46,349 nt of DNA from Avoscillospira sp045530865 (GCA_045530865.1 JAZSCX010000062.1:1-46349), one strand, 5' to 3'; positions 38,006 through 46,349 are shown, counted from the stretch's first letter. Notes: a model not told the origin generated them from the sequence alone. Made by a program: numbers and translations.

Positions 38006-39457
38006 TTATACTCGTTTCCACTTGGCTCCGCCGGCAATGTCGGTGACTTCGATACCCTGTGCCTTCAGTTCGTCACGGATTCGGTCTGCCTCGGCAAAGT
38101 TCTTTGCCTTCTTGGCATCCTGACGGGCGCGGATCAGAGCTTCCACCGCTGCATCGGTCTCGCCGCTTTCGCTGATAACAGTGAATTCACCGGCCTTTGG
38201 GGCTGCTGCCAGCTCGGCACGCTTCTTATTGGCCTTGGCAATCAGATCCAGACCCAGAACATAATCAAAGTCTGCCAGAACTGCCAGCTTGGTCTGGTCA
38301 TTGGTGGGATACTTGAGCGCATCGTAGACGGCGGTAATGGCCAGAGAGGTATTCAGGTCATTACCCAGAGCCGTCAGGAACTTCTGCTTCAGGGCGTCAA
38401 AGGAGGCCTGATCGACGGGTTCTGCCTCATTGGGTTTCAGAGCAGCAATCTTCTGCACCATCTTGCCGTAGGTGACCACAGCGTTATCCAGATTCTCGTA
38501 TGAAAACACCAGATTCTTGCGGTAATGGCTCTGCAGGCAGAACAGACGGTAAGCCAGCGGATCATAACCCTTGCTCTCCAGCAGGGAGACTGTCAGGAAC
38601 TCACCCTTTGACTTGGACATCTTGCCGGAGTTGGTGTTCAGATGATGGACATGCATCCAGAAATTGCACCATTTGTGACCCAAATAAGCCTCGGACTGGG
38701 CGATCTCATTGGTGTGATGGGGGAAGGCATTATCGATACCGCCGCAGTGAATATCGATATCCTCACCCAGATGCTTCATGGAAATACCGGAGCACTCAAT
38801 GTGCCAGCCGGGATAGCCCACGCCCCAGGGAGAATCCCATTTCAGGGCCTGATCCTCAAACTTGGACTTGGTGAACCAGAGGACGAAGTCATTTTTGTTG
38901 CGCTTGTTGGTATCCTCTTCCACGCCTTCCCGCACGCCCACTGCCAGATCTTCCTCGTCATGGTCGTTGAAGATATAATACCGATCCAGCTTGGAAGCAT
39001 CGAAATAAATATTGCCGCCTGCTTCATAGGCAAAGCCCTTCTCCAGCAAGGTGGAAATGATCTTGATATACTCGTCAATGCAGTTGGTGGCAGGCTCCAC
39101 CACATCAGGGCGCTTGATGTTCAGCTTCTTGCAGTCGGCAAAAAAGGCGTCGGTGTAGTACTGAGCGATCTCCATAACGGTCTTGTTTTCCCGCTTGGCG
39201 CCCTTGAGCATCTTATCCTCGCCGGTATCGGCATCGGAAGCCAGATGACCAACGTCGGTGATGTTCATGACGCGCTTGACGTTGTAACCGGCATAACGCA
39301 GAGACTTTTCCAGCACATCCTCCATAATATAGGAGCGCAGATTGCCGATATGGGCAAAGTGATACACCGTAGGGCCGCAGGTGTACATCTTGACGATATC
39401 CGGGTTGTTGGGGATAAATTCCTGCTTTTTACGGGTTGCAGAGTTATATAAATACAT
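38006..39457 (-). CDS. cysS: Cysteinyl-tRNA synthetase
   Basis: CysS charges tRNA-Cys. The 483-residue chain has the class I HIGH variant and zinc region YTCGPTVYHFAHIGNLRSY (about residues 27-45), the zinc/substrate segment GWHIECSGISMKHLG, IHCGGIDNAFPHHTNEIAQSEA and the KMSKSKG loop (about 270). The anticodon-binding DALR helix region and the C-terminal end are complete. It lies 11 bases after cysE in the same T-box-controlled operon, so both cysteine synthesis and charging respond to uncharged tRNA-Cys. Confidence 0.98.
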   Translation of the reverse strand: MYLYNSATRKKQEFIPNNPDIVKMYTCGPTVYHFAHIGNLRSYIMEDVLEKSLRYAGYNVKRVMNITDVGHLASDADTGEDKMLKGAKRENKTVMEIAQYYTDAFFADCKKLNIKRPDVVEPATNCIDEYIKIISTLLEKGFAYEAGGNIYFDASKLDRYYIFNDHDEEDLAVGVREGVEEDTNKRNKNDFVLWFTKSKFEDQALKWDSPWGVGYPGWHIECSGISMKHLGEDIDIHCGGIDNAFPHHTNEIAQSEAYLGHKWCNFWMHVHHLNTNSGKMSKSKGEFLTVSLLESKGYDPLAYRLFCLQSHYRKNLVFSYENLDNAVVTYGKMVQKIAALKPNEAEPVDQASFDALKQKFLTALGNDLNTSLAITAVYDALKYPTNDQTKLAVLADFDYVLGLDLIAKANKKRAELAAAPKAGEFTVISESGETDAAVEALIRARQDAKKAKNFAEADRIRDELKAQGIEVTDIAGGAKWKRV

Positions 39458-39468
39458 CGTTTTTCCTC

Positions 39469-40086
39469 CTATGCGTTAAGACTGTCCAGTCTGTTTTCCA
39501 AATCCAAAATCCGCAGCCGCAGCTGCTCAATTTCCAGCATGACAGGGTCCGGCGTATGGATGTGATCCAGCTTTTCACCGGAGATCTTGACCACACGTCC
39601 GGGAACACCAACCACTGTTGCATTCTCCGGAACCTCCCGGAGCACCACAGAATTGGCGGCAATTCTGGCGTTGTCGCCGACCTTGAAGGGGCCGAGAACC
39701 TTGGCGCCGCTACCTACCATCACATTATTCCCCAAGGTGGGATGACGCTTACCCACATCCTTACCGGTACCTCCTAAAGTCACGCCCTGATACAGCAAGC
39801 AGTCATCCCCGATCTCCGCCGTCTCACCGATGACAATGCCGGTGCCATGGTCAATGACCAGACGGCGACCGATGGTGGCTCCGGGATGAATTTCAATGCC
39901 GGTAAAAAACTTCGTGGTCTGACTGATCCACCGGGCCAGAAAGCGGATTTTATGAATATGCAGCCAGTGGGCGATCCGATACCAGAACGTCGCGTGCAGG
40001 CCGTTATACAGCAGCAGGATCTGCACCGCACTTTTGGCAGCAGGGTCATTTCGTTTGTATGCGCGGATATCCTCCAGAATACGCAT
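39469..40086 (-). CDS. cysE: Serine O-acetyltransferase
   Basis: CysE makes O-acetylserine, the first step of cysteine synthesis. The 205-residue length is that of the short Firmicutes type. The start MRILEDIRAYKRNDPAAKSAVQILL is the family N-terminal helix, followed by the left-handed beta-helix with HPGATIGRRLVIDHGTGIVIGETAEIGDD and LGGTGKDVGKRHPTLGNNVMVGSGAKVLG. GGAGG lies seven bases before the ATG. It heads the cysE-cysS operon behind a T-box leader. Confidence 0.97.
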   Translation of the reverse strand: MRILEDIRAYKRNDPAAKSAVQILLLYNGLHATFWYRIAHWLHIHKIRFLARWISQTTKFFTGIEIHPGATIGRRLVIDHGTGIVIGETAEIGDDCLLYQGVTLGGTGKDVGKRHPTLGNNVMVGSGAKVLGPFKVGDNARIAANSVVLREVPENATVVGVPGRVVKISGEKLDHIHTPDPVMLEIEQLRLRILDLENRLDSLNA

Positions 40087-40102
40087 TCCATTGCCTCCAA
40101 GT

Positions 40103-40136
40103 AAAAATACCGCCCCTTGAAAGGATCAAGAGGCGG
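40103..40136 (-). terminator. T-box terminator of cysE-cysS
   Basis: On the minus strand an 11-bp stem (40126-40136 with 40110-40120, one G-T wobble) with a 5-base loop is followed by TATTTTT. Confidence 0.88.
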
Positions 40137-40320
40137 GTTAAACACTCGCGGTTCCACTCTGATTTATCACTATAGCCTTGACGCGGCCAACGGGGTCTCC
40201 CCTCGCTCCCGAACGCACGTTCCCATCGGCAGATCTGCCTCCGCTTTCAGCCGGTGACGGAAGCTCTCTGAAGATCGCACTTGACGGTACTCTTTTCGAT
40301 CAACGCGATATGAAGTTCTT
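40103..40320 (-). promoter_or_regulatory. T-box riboswitch, predicted cysteine specifier UGC
   Basis: The minus strand has GAAAAGAGTA (5' specifier-loop side), AGAGAG, the T-box AGAGTGGAACCGCG (40147-40160) and a terminator. The specifier TGC is at 40215-40217, followed by G and TTC, with TTC pairing to the GAA of the 5' side. The cysteine codon fits the cysE-cysS genes it controls. Confidence 0.92.
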
Positions 40321-40326
40321 TTTAGT

Positions 40327-40355
40327 ATATTAGCATTTCCGGGCAGGTGTGTCAA
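40327..40355 (-). promoter_or_regulatory. Promoter of cysE-cysS
   Basis: On the minus strand TTGACA (40350-40355), 17 bases, TAATAT (40327-40332). It ends only nine bases from the stop codon of the upstream glycosyltransferase gene, so no separate terminator is seen there. Confidence 0.85.
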
Positions 40356-40363
40356 GATGAAGA

Positions 40364-41512
40364 TCACAGGATGCCTTGTTTGCCAAGAACAGCGCGCATT
40401 TCCGCTACCCGGGAATCCCAGGAGCTCTTTTTGCCCTCTGCAATGCGGACTCCCGTGCGCTCTGTTTCCCTGTCCTTCAGCGCGTCAGAACAGCATTCAA
40501 CAAACTCCTCTGGCGTTGCGGCGATATGGATCATGGGTGCGTACTGCAAAACCTGATCCGGCTGGGGAGTGGACACAATGGGCTTGCCCGTAGCCAGATA
40601 CTCATAGAATTTCAGCGGACTGACATCCTTGCTCAGATCATTGGCGGCAAACAGATTGAGACAGGCATCGAACTGGCTGATATAGGCCGGCAGTTGTTCA
40701 TTGGGCTTCAGACCAAGGAAATGGCAGTTCTGCATGGCATGAAGCTTGCTCAGATCCACACCGGGCAGTTCCCTGCCGATGAACACAAAGCTCCACTCCG
40801 GATGCTGCCTGGCGGCATGCTCCAGATAGCCGTACTCAATGCACTCCTGCAGTGCACCCACAAAGCCAAAGATGGGCTTCGGAATATCCTTCATCTCTTC
40901 CGGACATGGCAGTATCTCAGACGCCTGCACAAACCGTTCGAAATTGGCACCGTTGGGGATAAATTCCGTATGAGGATTGACCTCCCGCAGCCGTTCTGCC
41001 AACCCCTTTGCCGTGGCAAAGACCTGATCGCATTTTGCAGCCAGTTCCAGCTCCATGGCATCCACCAGAGCAGGATCCATAAATCCGCCGTAGGCAGAAT
41101 GGTGATCCACGCAGTCATACACCAGCGCATTGTGGGGCACATGATCGACGCAGTCCACCGTCACCGGGCTGTAGACCCAGAGCACGGGCTGATCCATTCC
41201 ATGCTGCTTCATGCGCTTACGGATGTATCGGGCAATTCTATGCTGATTGAGCTTGTTGATCCATCGGAATTTATTGAAAAACGGCAGTACGGGCGGTAAA
41301 GCATATACCATCAGCCCGGGCCGAATCTCTTCACCGGGCTTTCTGTATGCCTTTAGTTTGGGTCTGGCCTGTTTATCTTTCAGGGGCGCCAGATAGGTAA
41401 CGGACGGATCAAAATAGAGGATCTCCGCATCGGGAATCCGGCTCATGACCTGCTGCTTCCGTGTGGGAATGGGATACCACGGAGAGGTTGCCAGACATAC
41501 GATTTGTTTCAT
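40364..41512 (-). CDS. Glycosyltransferase (GT4-like, TuaH-like)
   Basis: The product of about 382 residues has the two-domain layout of GT-B glycosyltransferases. The N-terminal half holds VLWVYSPVTVDCVDHVPHNALVYDCVDHHSAYGGF; the C-terminal half holds IPNGANFERF, PKPIFGFVGALQECIEYGYLEHAA and the donor-site segment SPLKFYEYLATGKPIVSTPQPDQV. It resembles teichuronic-acid type glycosyltransferases. Three in-frame ATGs follow the GGAGG; the third (41512) has the best spacing. It starts at the stop of the CsaB fusion gene, so the two are coupled. Sugar and acceptor unknown. Confidence 0.88.
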   Translation of the reverse strand: MKQIVCLATSPWYPIPTRKQQVMSRIPDAEILYFDPSVTYLAPLKDKQARPKLKAYRKPGEEIRPGLMVYALPPVLPFFNKFRWINKLNQHRIARYIRKRMKQHGMDQPVLWVYSPVTVDCVDHVPHNALVYDCVDHHSAYGGFMDPALVDAMELELAAKCDQVFATAKGLAERLREVNPHTEFIPNGANFERFVQASEILPCPEEMKDIPKPIFGFVGALQECIEYGYLEHAARQHPEWSFVFIGRELPGVDLSKLHAMQNCHFLGLKPNEQLPAYISQFDACLNLFAANDLSKDVSPLKFYEYLATGKPIVSTPQPDQVLQYAPMIHIAATPEEFVECCSDALKDRETERTGVRIAEGKKSSWDSRVAEMRAVLGKQGIL

Positions 41513-41514
41513 CA

Positions 41515-43722
41515 TCATTCCTCCAGCAGCTGACGGGCAGCCGTTTCGTTTTCTTCAGCCAGCTTTCGAAGTGCATCGGCGCGGTAAGTTCCATTTTCCG
41601 CAACAGCTTCGTCGGTCATGGCCTGCAGAGCCGCAGCCCGCAGCTCATGCAGCAGCACATACCGTTTCTGACCCAGATAATCCAGAAAACCGGAAACCTT
41701 GGGATCATACACCACACCCACCAGTGGGATTCCCTGTCCGGCAGCAAAAATCAGCGCGTGCAGGCGCATAGAGATGACTGCCGTCATGTTCTTCATCATG
41801 CCCACGATCAGATGACCGTCATGGGGTGCGGCAATGACATGGCAGGGACAATGCACCAGTTCCGCAGTTTTGCGGCTGACAGCCAGATCTCGACCCGGCT
41901 CCAATGCAAAGAACACCGGGATCAGACCCTTTTGGGCATACAGCCGTTCCGCTTCCTCGGCAAACAGCGGCAGCTTGTCCTCCACGCCGTCCCACGGACG
42001 CAGAACAAACATGACATACCGCTGATCCGGTTCCATCCCCTGCGAAAGCAGGAAGCTCTGCACCTTGTCCTCTGCCGCCGGATTCAGCAGCAGCGCCGGA
42101 TCAGCTGTTAGACGAATATCCGGTCGGGTCACGCCCATGTCCCGCAGTTCTCGTTCACTCTGGGGATCTCGGAGGGTAATGACATCGGCATAGCGGTCAA
42201 TGATCTTTCCAGCCAGCCGTCTGTTTTTCTTCATGGAGACAGGGCCAATGCCGCAGCCGTACATCAGTACCCGATTGCCGCAGAGCTTCGCCAGAGCGAT
42301 ATTGCTCAAATAATACTGCAGGCTTCTGGTGCTGGTCACATCCTGAATCAGGCTGCCGCCGCCATTGATATACAGTTTTGTTTTATTCATCCTGTGCAGG
42401 AAGCGCAGAAGAGAAAAGGTATGAATGGCTTCAATCCGATACCGCATTCTGGTTTCTTTCGGATTGCGAGAGAGCACATACAAGGGAATATCCGGATCAA
42501 TGTGGCGCATCTGTTGGATAATGGCTTCCAGAATGCTGTCATCACCGGCATTCCCCTTGCCGTAGGCGCCGCAGATCAGAACACCGTCCTTTTTCTTTTT
42601 GGGGCGTGCTTCCCGGCGCAGGATGATCTCATAGATCTCCCGCTGCTTCTGCACCGTCGCATCCACGGAGAAGAAGGTCGATGCCCGCTCATAGAGAGCC
42701 TCTCCCAGTCTGCGGCGAAGGGCAGGATTCTGTACCACCGCAATCATATGCTCCGCCAGCTGCTCATACTGCTGAGCTTCAAACAGCAGACCGTAAACGC
42801 CGTGTTCGATGAGAAGCGGCACACCGCCGACCCGGGAGGCTATGGTGGCACAGTGCATTCTGGCGCCTTCCGTCAGGGCATAGGGGAAGGTCTCGCTGAG
42901 AGAGGTCAGGGTATTAACATCAATGGCGTGATAGAAGCTGTCCGTATCCTCCACCCAGCCGGCAAAGGCATAGGAACCGGCAGGACAGCACTGGGCTGCA
43001 AGGGCTTCCAGTTCCTGCCGCTGTTCACCGTCACCGGCAATGACCAGTCGGATATTGGTCACGGTTTTGCAGGCCAGACCAAAGCCACGGATCAGGGTGG
43101 CCACATCCTTGACCGCGGAAAGTCTGGCAGCAATGCCAAACACCACATCCTCCTCCCCTGCCTGCAGACCGATGCTCTTAAAATAAGCCGCGCGATCCAA
43201 CCTGGGAGTAACCGGGGTAAAATCCACACCGTTGTAGATGGCGAACATGGTCTGCGGATCAAAGCCGCGGGAAACCAGAAGATCTGCCATGGCATCGGAA
43301 ACGCCGATGTGGTAAGGAATTCTGCGGACACAAACCGTGTTGATGGTACCGTAGGTCAGTCGATGGAACGGTCTGCCCAGATAATCCAGCCGATAATCGC
43401 TGTGCACCGTGCTGACCATGGGAATTTTTACCTTACGCCGCAGCAGCGTGCCCATCAGATTGGCACGGGAGCCATGGCAGTGGACGATCTCAAAGCCCTT
43501 TGCATGGATCAGCTCTGCAAGTTGATTGACCACTGAAAACAGATTTCCGGAATCAAAAACCATGGTATCGATGCCCATTTCCTGGGCTTCCTGCGCAAAG
43601 GGACCCTCCATAAAACAGATCAGCAGCACGGTTTCTGTTCTGGTCAGACCGCGCAGCAGGCTCAGCACATGGGTCTTGGCGCCACCCACATCACCGCCGG
43701 AGATTAAATGCATGATTTTCAT
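41515..43722 (-). CDS. csaB: Glycosyltransferase-CsaB fusion (polysaccharide pyruvyl transferase)
   Basis: The 735-residue protein joins two enzymes. Residues 1-385 are a GT4 glycosyltransferase (HLISGGDVGGAKTHVLSLLRGL at the start, VHCHGSRANLMG, IYNGVDF, LTEGARMHCATIASRVGGVPLLIEHG). Residues 390-735 are CsaB (GVLICGAYGKGNAGDDSILEAI, YINGGGSLIQDVTSTRSLQYYL, YGCGIGPV, MRLHALIFAAGQGIPLVGVVYDPKVSGFL), which adds ketal pyruvate to cell-wall polysaccharide. Pyruvylated polymer anchors SLH-domain surface proteins in Gram-positives. A GGAG ribosome binding site precedes the ATG, and the gene is divergent from the DUF4330 gene. The fusion means polymer building and pyruvylation may be coupled. Confidence 0.92.
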   Translation of the reverse strand: MKIMHLISGGDVGGAKTHVLSLLRGLTRTETVLLICFMEGPFAQEAQEMGIDTMVFDSGNLFSVVNQLAELIHAKGFEIVHCHGSRANLMGTLLRRKVKIPMVSTVHSDYRLDYLGRPFHRLTYGTINTVCVRRIPYHIGVSDAMADLLVSRGFDPQTMFAIYNGVDFTPVTPRLDRAAYFKSIGLQAGEEDVVFGIAARLSAVKDVATLIRGFGLACKTVTNIRLVIAGDGEQRQELEALAAQCCPAGSYAFAGWVEDTDSFYHAIDVNTLTSLSETFPYALTEGARMHCATIASRVGGVPLLIEHGVYGLLFEAQQYEQLAEHMIAVVQNPALRRRLGEALYERASTFFSVDATVQKQREIYEIILRREARPKKKKDGVLICGAYGKGNAGDDSILEAIIQQMRHIDPDIPLYVLSRNPKETRMRYRIEAIHTFSLLRFLHRMNKTKLYINGGGSLIQDVTSTRSLQYYLSNIALAKLCGNRVLMYGCGIGPVSMKKNRRLAGKIIDRYADVITLRDPQSERELRDMGVTRPDIRLTADPALLLNPAAEDKVQSFLLSQGMEPDQRYVMFVLRPWDGVEDKLPLFAEEAERLYAQKGLIPVFFALEPGRDLAVSRKTAELVHCPCHVIAAPHDGHLIVGMMKNMTAVISMRLHALIFAAGQGIPLVGVVYDPKVSGFLDYLGQKRYVLLHELRAAALQAMTDEAVAENGTYRADALRKLAEENETAARQLLEE

Positions 43723-43746
43723 AGGAGAACTCCTTCATATCCACTC

Positions 43747-43775
43747 TTGAGAAAAACCATATCTTGGGGTATAAT
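43747..43775 (+). promoter_or_regulatory. Promoter of the DUF4330-Wzy operon
   Basis: TTGAGA (43747-43752), 17 bases, TATAAT (43770-43775). Confidence 0.65.
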
Positions 43776-43780
43776 ACCAT

Positions 43781-43809
43781 ATTATAGTCTATTTTGCCTG
43801 CAATGGCAA
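43781..43809 (-). promoter_or_regulatory. Promoter of the csaB fusion operon
   Basis: On the minus strand TTGCCA (43804-43809), 17 bases, TATAAT (43781-43786). It faces the DUF4330 promoter, and the two transcripts would overlap at their 5' ends. Confidence 0.65.
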
Positions 43810-43836
43810 ACCCTAAAACGCATACGGGAGGATAAT

Positions 43837-44295
43837 ATGAAAATCATTGATAAAAACGGCCGTTTGTTCGGCAAGCTGAATCTCATCGATCTTTCGGTGA
43901 TCCTTGTGATCGTGGTCGCCGTTGCCGCACTGGGCATGAAGCTCTTTGGCAATGACGCCGTGGAAGCTGTTACCAGCCCCGATGTTAAGGTTACCTATCA
44001 AGTGGTCTGCGAGGATGTGCCCAAGGCGGTTGCCGATTACTGCACGGAAAACTACTCCGGACAGCTGCTGAGCTCCGGCAAGCTGCTGAATGCCTATATC
44101 ACCGGCTGTGAGGCCACGAAGATGCCCGACGAGACCATTGATCTCTATTTCACCATTGAAGGCACCGCCTCCTATGCAGGCTACACCTATAAAATGGGTT
44201 CTCAGGAGGTTCGCGTTGGCATGGAGCATCTGGTAAAGACCTCCGATATCGAATGCAATGGCGTGATCTGCGCACTGGAGGCCAAGCATGGATAA
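43837..44295 (+). CDS. DUF4330 membrane-anchored protein
   Basis: The 152-residue protein has a short cytoplasmic start (MKIIDKNGRLFGKLNLIDL), one membrane helix (SVILVIVVAVAALGMKLFG, about residues 20-38) and an external beta-rich domain (VKVTYQVVCEDVPKAVADYC ...). This matches DUF4330. GGGAGG lies just before the ATG at 43837; a longer in-frame start at 43708 would run through the promoter. The last eight bases overlap the start of the Wzy-like gene. Function unknown, but it is coupled to polysaccharide polymerisation or export by position. Confidence 0.88.
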   Translation: MKIIDKNGRLFGKLNLIDLSVILVIVVAVAALGMKLFGNDAVEAVTSPDVKVTYQVVCEDVPKAVADYCTENYSGQLLSSGKLLNAYITGCEATKMPDETIDLYFTIEGTASYAGYTYKMGSQEVRVGMEHLVKTSDIECNGVICALEAKHG

Positions 44296-45874
44296 TGTGC
44301 TGCAGACTTGCCTGATCTGGCGTGTTCTGGCGGCCATGGGCGGTTTTGCAGGCAGATTATTCCGCAGCAGTGTTCTGGTGCAGACCATTGCCCGGTGGTG
44401 GAACGAGTGCAGCACCCGTCGTGTTCTGGTTCACACCCTTGGCAAGGATGCCACGTGGTCAGAAAACTCCTGTTGCAAAAAAAATGCAGACCAATGCAAT
44501 ACACGGCTTGCCCGGATTCATCGACCATTTGAATGGTTTCAGCGCAGTTGGGTCGGCACCGCTTACAGCGCCGTATTCCGCTGGGGCAGTCACAGCCGCA
44601 TACTGGGCTGGCTGTTTCAAAGGGGATTTGCAGGCTTTATCCTGCTGGCACTGGCACTGTACTGCGGCGTGGACTATGTGCTGCGTGATGTACTCTCCAT
44701 TTCCGCACTGGCTTCCGTCTGGGATGAAGGACTGCTGCTGGACAGCCTTCTGTGGATCCTGCGCCAGCGGATGAACCGTCAAACCCCACTGGAAAGCCGA
44801 ATGAATCCGTTGGATCTGCCGATTCTCCTCTTCATGGCTCTCGGCTTCTGGCTGATGAACACCATTTTCGATTATTACAGCATCTCCGTTGCCGGCTACC
44901 GGGCAACTATGCAGTATATGCTGTGGTTTTTCGTGGTCACGCGGCTTCTGCGGGACGACAAGGATTTTATGCTGCTGTATTACGGCATGGTGGCGTTGGC
45001 GACAGTCATTGCCATCCACGGCGTGTATCAATATATTGCCGCCGTTCCGATCCCCTCCAACTGGACCGATCAGGCAGAGCAATCCGTCAGAACCCGTGTA
45101 TTCTCCATTTTCGGCAGTCCCAACATTATGGCAGACTACATGGTCATGTTCGCACCCATGGCAGCCGGACTTGCCTACTATCTGAAAAAAACGTGGCAAA
45201 AGCTGCTGGCATGGGTCTGCACCTTCCTGATGTGCTTCAGCTGTCTGTTCACCATGTCCCGGGCAGGCTGGATGGCCATGGCAGTCGCTGTTGTAATATT
45301 CTGCCTGATCGTAGATAAGCGTCTGTTTGCACTGATCGCGGCAGCTGCTGTCGGAGCCTGCTTCCTGCCCTTTGTGGCAAGCCGAATCGGTTATCTGTTT
45401 ACGGAGCAGTTCGCGGAGTCCACCGTGCGAGGCGGCAGAAGCGGCCGCTGGCACTACGGCCTGAATTACCTGAAAGAAAGCGGTCATCCGTGGCTCGGTC
45501 TCGGTCTTGGTATGTTCGGCGGTGCTATTGCTGTTCAGAATAAGATCATCGACCAGTGGGACTACTTCTATATGGATAACTATTATCTCAAAATCATGGC
45601 TGAAATGGGTTATCTTGGATTTGCGGCATTTATCATTCTGCTGATATTCCTTGTTGTCACTGCCTGCAGAAGCATTTTCCGTGCAAAGCATACCAATGCG
45701 GAACCCAGACAGAATATGCAGCCGCTGGCTGCCGGCATGTTTTCCGGTATTTGCGGCGTACTCATGCACTGCTACTTCGAAAACATTTTTGAAGAGCCTT
45801 ACATGATGGCCTATTTCTGGATCATGACCGCCATGCTGGTCTATATTGGATTTTTCAGAAACAAAAAGGTTTAA
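44288..45874 (+). CDS. O-antigen ligase/Wzy-type polymerase family membrane protein
   Basis: The 528-residue protein has about ten to twelve membrane segments. The Wzy_C-type core is SIFGSPNIMADYMVMFAPMAAGLAYYL ... CFSCLFTMSRAGWMAMAVAVVIF ... GRWHYGLNYLKESGHPWLGLGLGMFGG ... MDNYYLKIMAEMGYLGFAAFI. The first 100 residues are a basic, unusual cytoplasmic extension (for example RWWNECSTRRVLVHTLGKDATW) that I do not recognise. It starts inside the DUF4330 gene (8-base overlap). With csaB and the glycosyltransferases beside it, it probably polymerises or ligates a secondary cell-wall polymer. Confidence 0.9.
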   Translation: MDNVLQTCLIWRVLAAMGGFAGRLFRSSVLVQTIARWWNECSTRRVLVHTLGKDATWSENSCCKKNADQCNTRLARIHRPFEWFQRSWVGTAYSAVFRWGSHSRILGWLFQRGFAGFILLALALYCGVDYVLRDVLSISALASVWDEGLLLDSLLWILRQRMNRQTPLESRMNPLDLPILLFMALGFWLMNTIFDYYSISVAGYRATMQYMLWFFVVTRLLRDDKDFMLLYYGMVALATVIAIHGVYQYIAAVPIPSNWTDQAEQSVRTRVFSIFGSPNIMADYMVMFAPMAAGLAYYLKKTWQKLLAWVCTFLMCFSCLFTMSRAGWMAMAVAVVIFCLIVDKRLFALIAAAAVGACFLPFVASRIGYLFTEQFAESTVRGGRSGRWHYGLNYLKESGHPWLGLGLGMFGGAIAVQNKIIDQWDYFYMDNYYLKIMAEMGYLGFAAFIILLIFLVVTACRSIFRAKHTNAEPRQNMQPLAAGMFSGICGVLMHCYFENIFEEPYMMAYFWIMTAMLVYIGFFRNKKV

Positions 45875-45880
45875 TACTAG

Positions 45881-45914
45881 AAAATCGCAGCAGAGAAATC
45901 TGCTGCGATTTTTC
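45881..45914 (+). terminator. Terminator of the DUF4330-Wzy operon
   Basis: A perfect 14-bp stem (45881-45894 with 45899-45912) with a GAAA loop is followed by TTCTGGTTC. The AAAA/TTTT ends make it a good terminator. Confidence 0.88.
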
Positions 45915-45950
45915 TGGTTCATTTATTACTTGCATACATATGGCAAAGAA

Positions 45951-45979
45951 AAGCCCGCAGTCCTATGGACCGCGGGCTT
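45951..45979 (-). terminator. Terminator of tuf
   Basis: AAGCCCGC (45951-45958) and GCGGGCTT (45972-45979) form the outer stem with an extra TCC/GGA pairing inside. On the minus strand it is followed by TTTCTTTGCC. Confidence 0.75.
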
Positions 45980-46009
45980 AAACTAATCATTTGTTATGAA
46001 AATCAGGAA

Positions 46010-46349
46010 TTACTCCATGATCTCGATAACGACACCGGAACCGACAGTACGGCCGCCTTCACGGATAGCGAAACGCAGGCCCTTCTCGATAGCGATGGGA
46101 GCGATCAGTTCGACCTTCATGTCGACGTTGTCGCCGGGCATGCACATCTCAGTGCCTTCGGGCAGGTTGATGATGCCGGTAACGTCAGTGGTACGGAAGT
46201 AGAACTGAGGACGATAGTTGTTGAAGAAGGGAGTATGACGGCCGCCTTCTTCCTTGGACAGGACGTAAACCTGGCCGACAAACTTGGTCAGAGGCTTGAT
46301 GGAGCCGGGCTTAGCCAGAACCTGGCCACGCTCGATGGACTTCTTGTCA
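46010..46349 (-). CDS. tuf: Elongation factor Tu, 5' end outside window
   Basis: Only the C-terminal 112 or so residues of EF-Tu are present, since the gene runs off the right edge. On the minus strand the sequence reads DKKSIERGQVLAKPGSIKPL ... VYVLSKEEGGRHTPFFNNYRPQFYFRTTDVTG ... VELIAPIAIEKGLRFAIREGGRTVGSGVVIEIME and then TAA. These are domains 2 and 3 of EF-Tu, which delivers aminoacyl-tRNA to the ribosome. Codon use is highly biased, as in rplL. Confidence 0.98.
   Translation of the reverse strand, partial: DKKSIERGQVLAKPGSIKPLTKFVGQVYVLSKEEGGRHTPFFNNYRPQFYFRTTDVTGIINLPEGTEMCMPGDNVDMKVELIAPIAIEKGLRFAIREGGRTVGSGVVIEIME

Overview
The window is chromosomal DNA of a low-copy, moderately GC-rich Gram-positive anaerobe, most likely a gut Clostridia of the Oscillospirales/Ruminococcaceae kind. 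The evidence is T-box leaders in front of amino-acid genes, a tmRNA tag ending in LAAA, a CsaB-type pyruvyl transferase, DUF4330, DUF2975/HTH pairs and strong AGGAGG ribosome binding sites. No phage, insertion sequence or CRISPR array is visible. The family-level placement is inference.

Layout. 1-880: end of the ribosomal L10-L7/L12 operon. 903-3710: a minus-strand cassette of two esterase-D-like hydrolases and an ATP-grasp enzyme, of unknown product. 3842-5280: smpB, a cyclophilin and ssrA (the trans-translation locus), then a truncated and frameshifted metallo-beta-lactamase-fold pseudogene. 5910-7141: a membrane-anchored XRE regulator that appears split by a frameshift from its extracytoplasmic domain. 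7303-8259: a dihydrouridine synthase. 8295-20600: one long minus-strand branched-chain amino-acid operon, ilvB-ilvN-ilvC-ilvD-leuA-leuC-leuD-leuB-(DUF815 ATPase)-ilvA, headed by a leucine (CUG) T-box; the DUF815 gene carries an in-frame TGA inside a perfect palindrome.

20680-23175: a cadC-type repressor, a separate HMA metal-binding protein and a CPC-type P-ATPase, transcribed away from mnmE from overlapping promoters. 24626-25900: a NifX-like/DUF1292 fusion with a Cys/His-rich linker, paired with a DUF2284 metal-binding protein. 25946-28354: guanine deaminase and a divergent WYL regulator. 28388-30574: a DUF2975 membrane protein, a small HTH regulator and a lipoprotein behind two identical palindromic operators. 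30623-32308: a phosphohexomutase and tRNA-Thr(CGU). 32309-32714 has no gene but holds three DnaA-box-like 9-mers, two inverted repeats and a pair of competing hairpins.

32715-37963: thrE1-thrE2-polA-rimI-tsaD, an operon with overlapping genes. 38006-40355: cysE-cysS under a cysteine (UGC) T-box. 40364-45912: a cell-surface polysaccharide region (glycosyltransferase, glycosyltransferase-CsaB fusion, DUF4330 protein, O-antigen ligase/Wzy-like protein). 46010-46349: 3' end of tuf.

Most of the window is housekeeping and biosynthesis. The least explained parts are the ATP-grasp/esterase cassette, the NifX-DUF1292/DUF2284 pair, the twin-operator DUF2975 locus, the gene-free block at 32.3-32.7 kb, and three damaged genes (DUF815, XRE-sensor, MBL).
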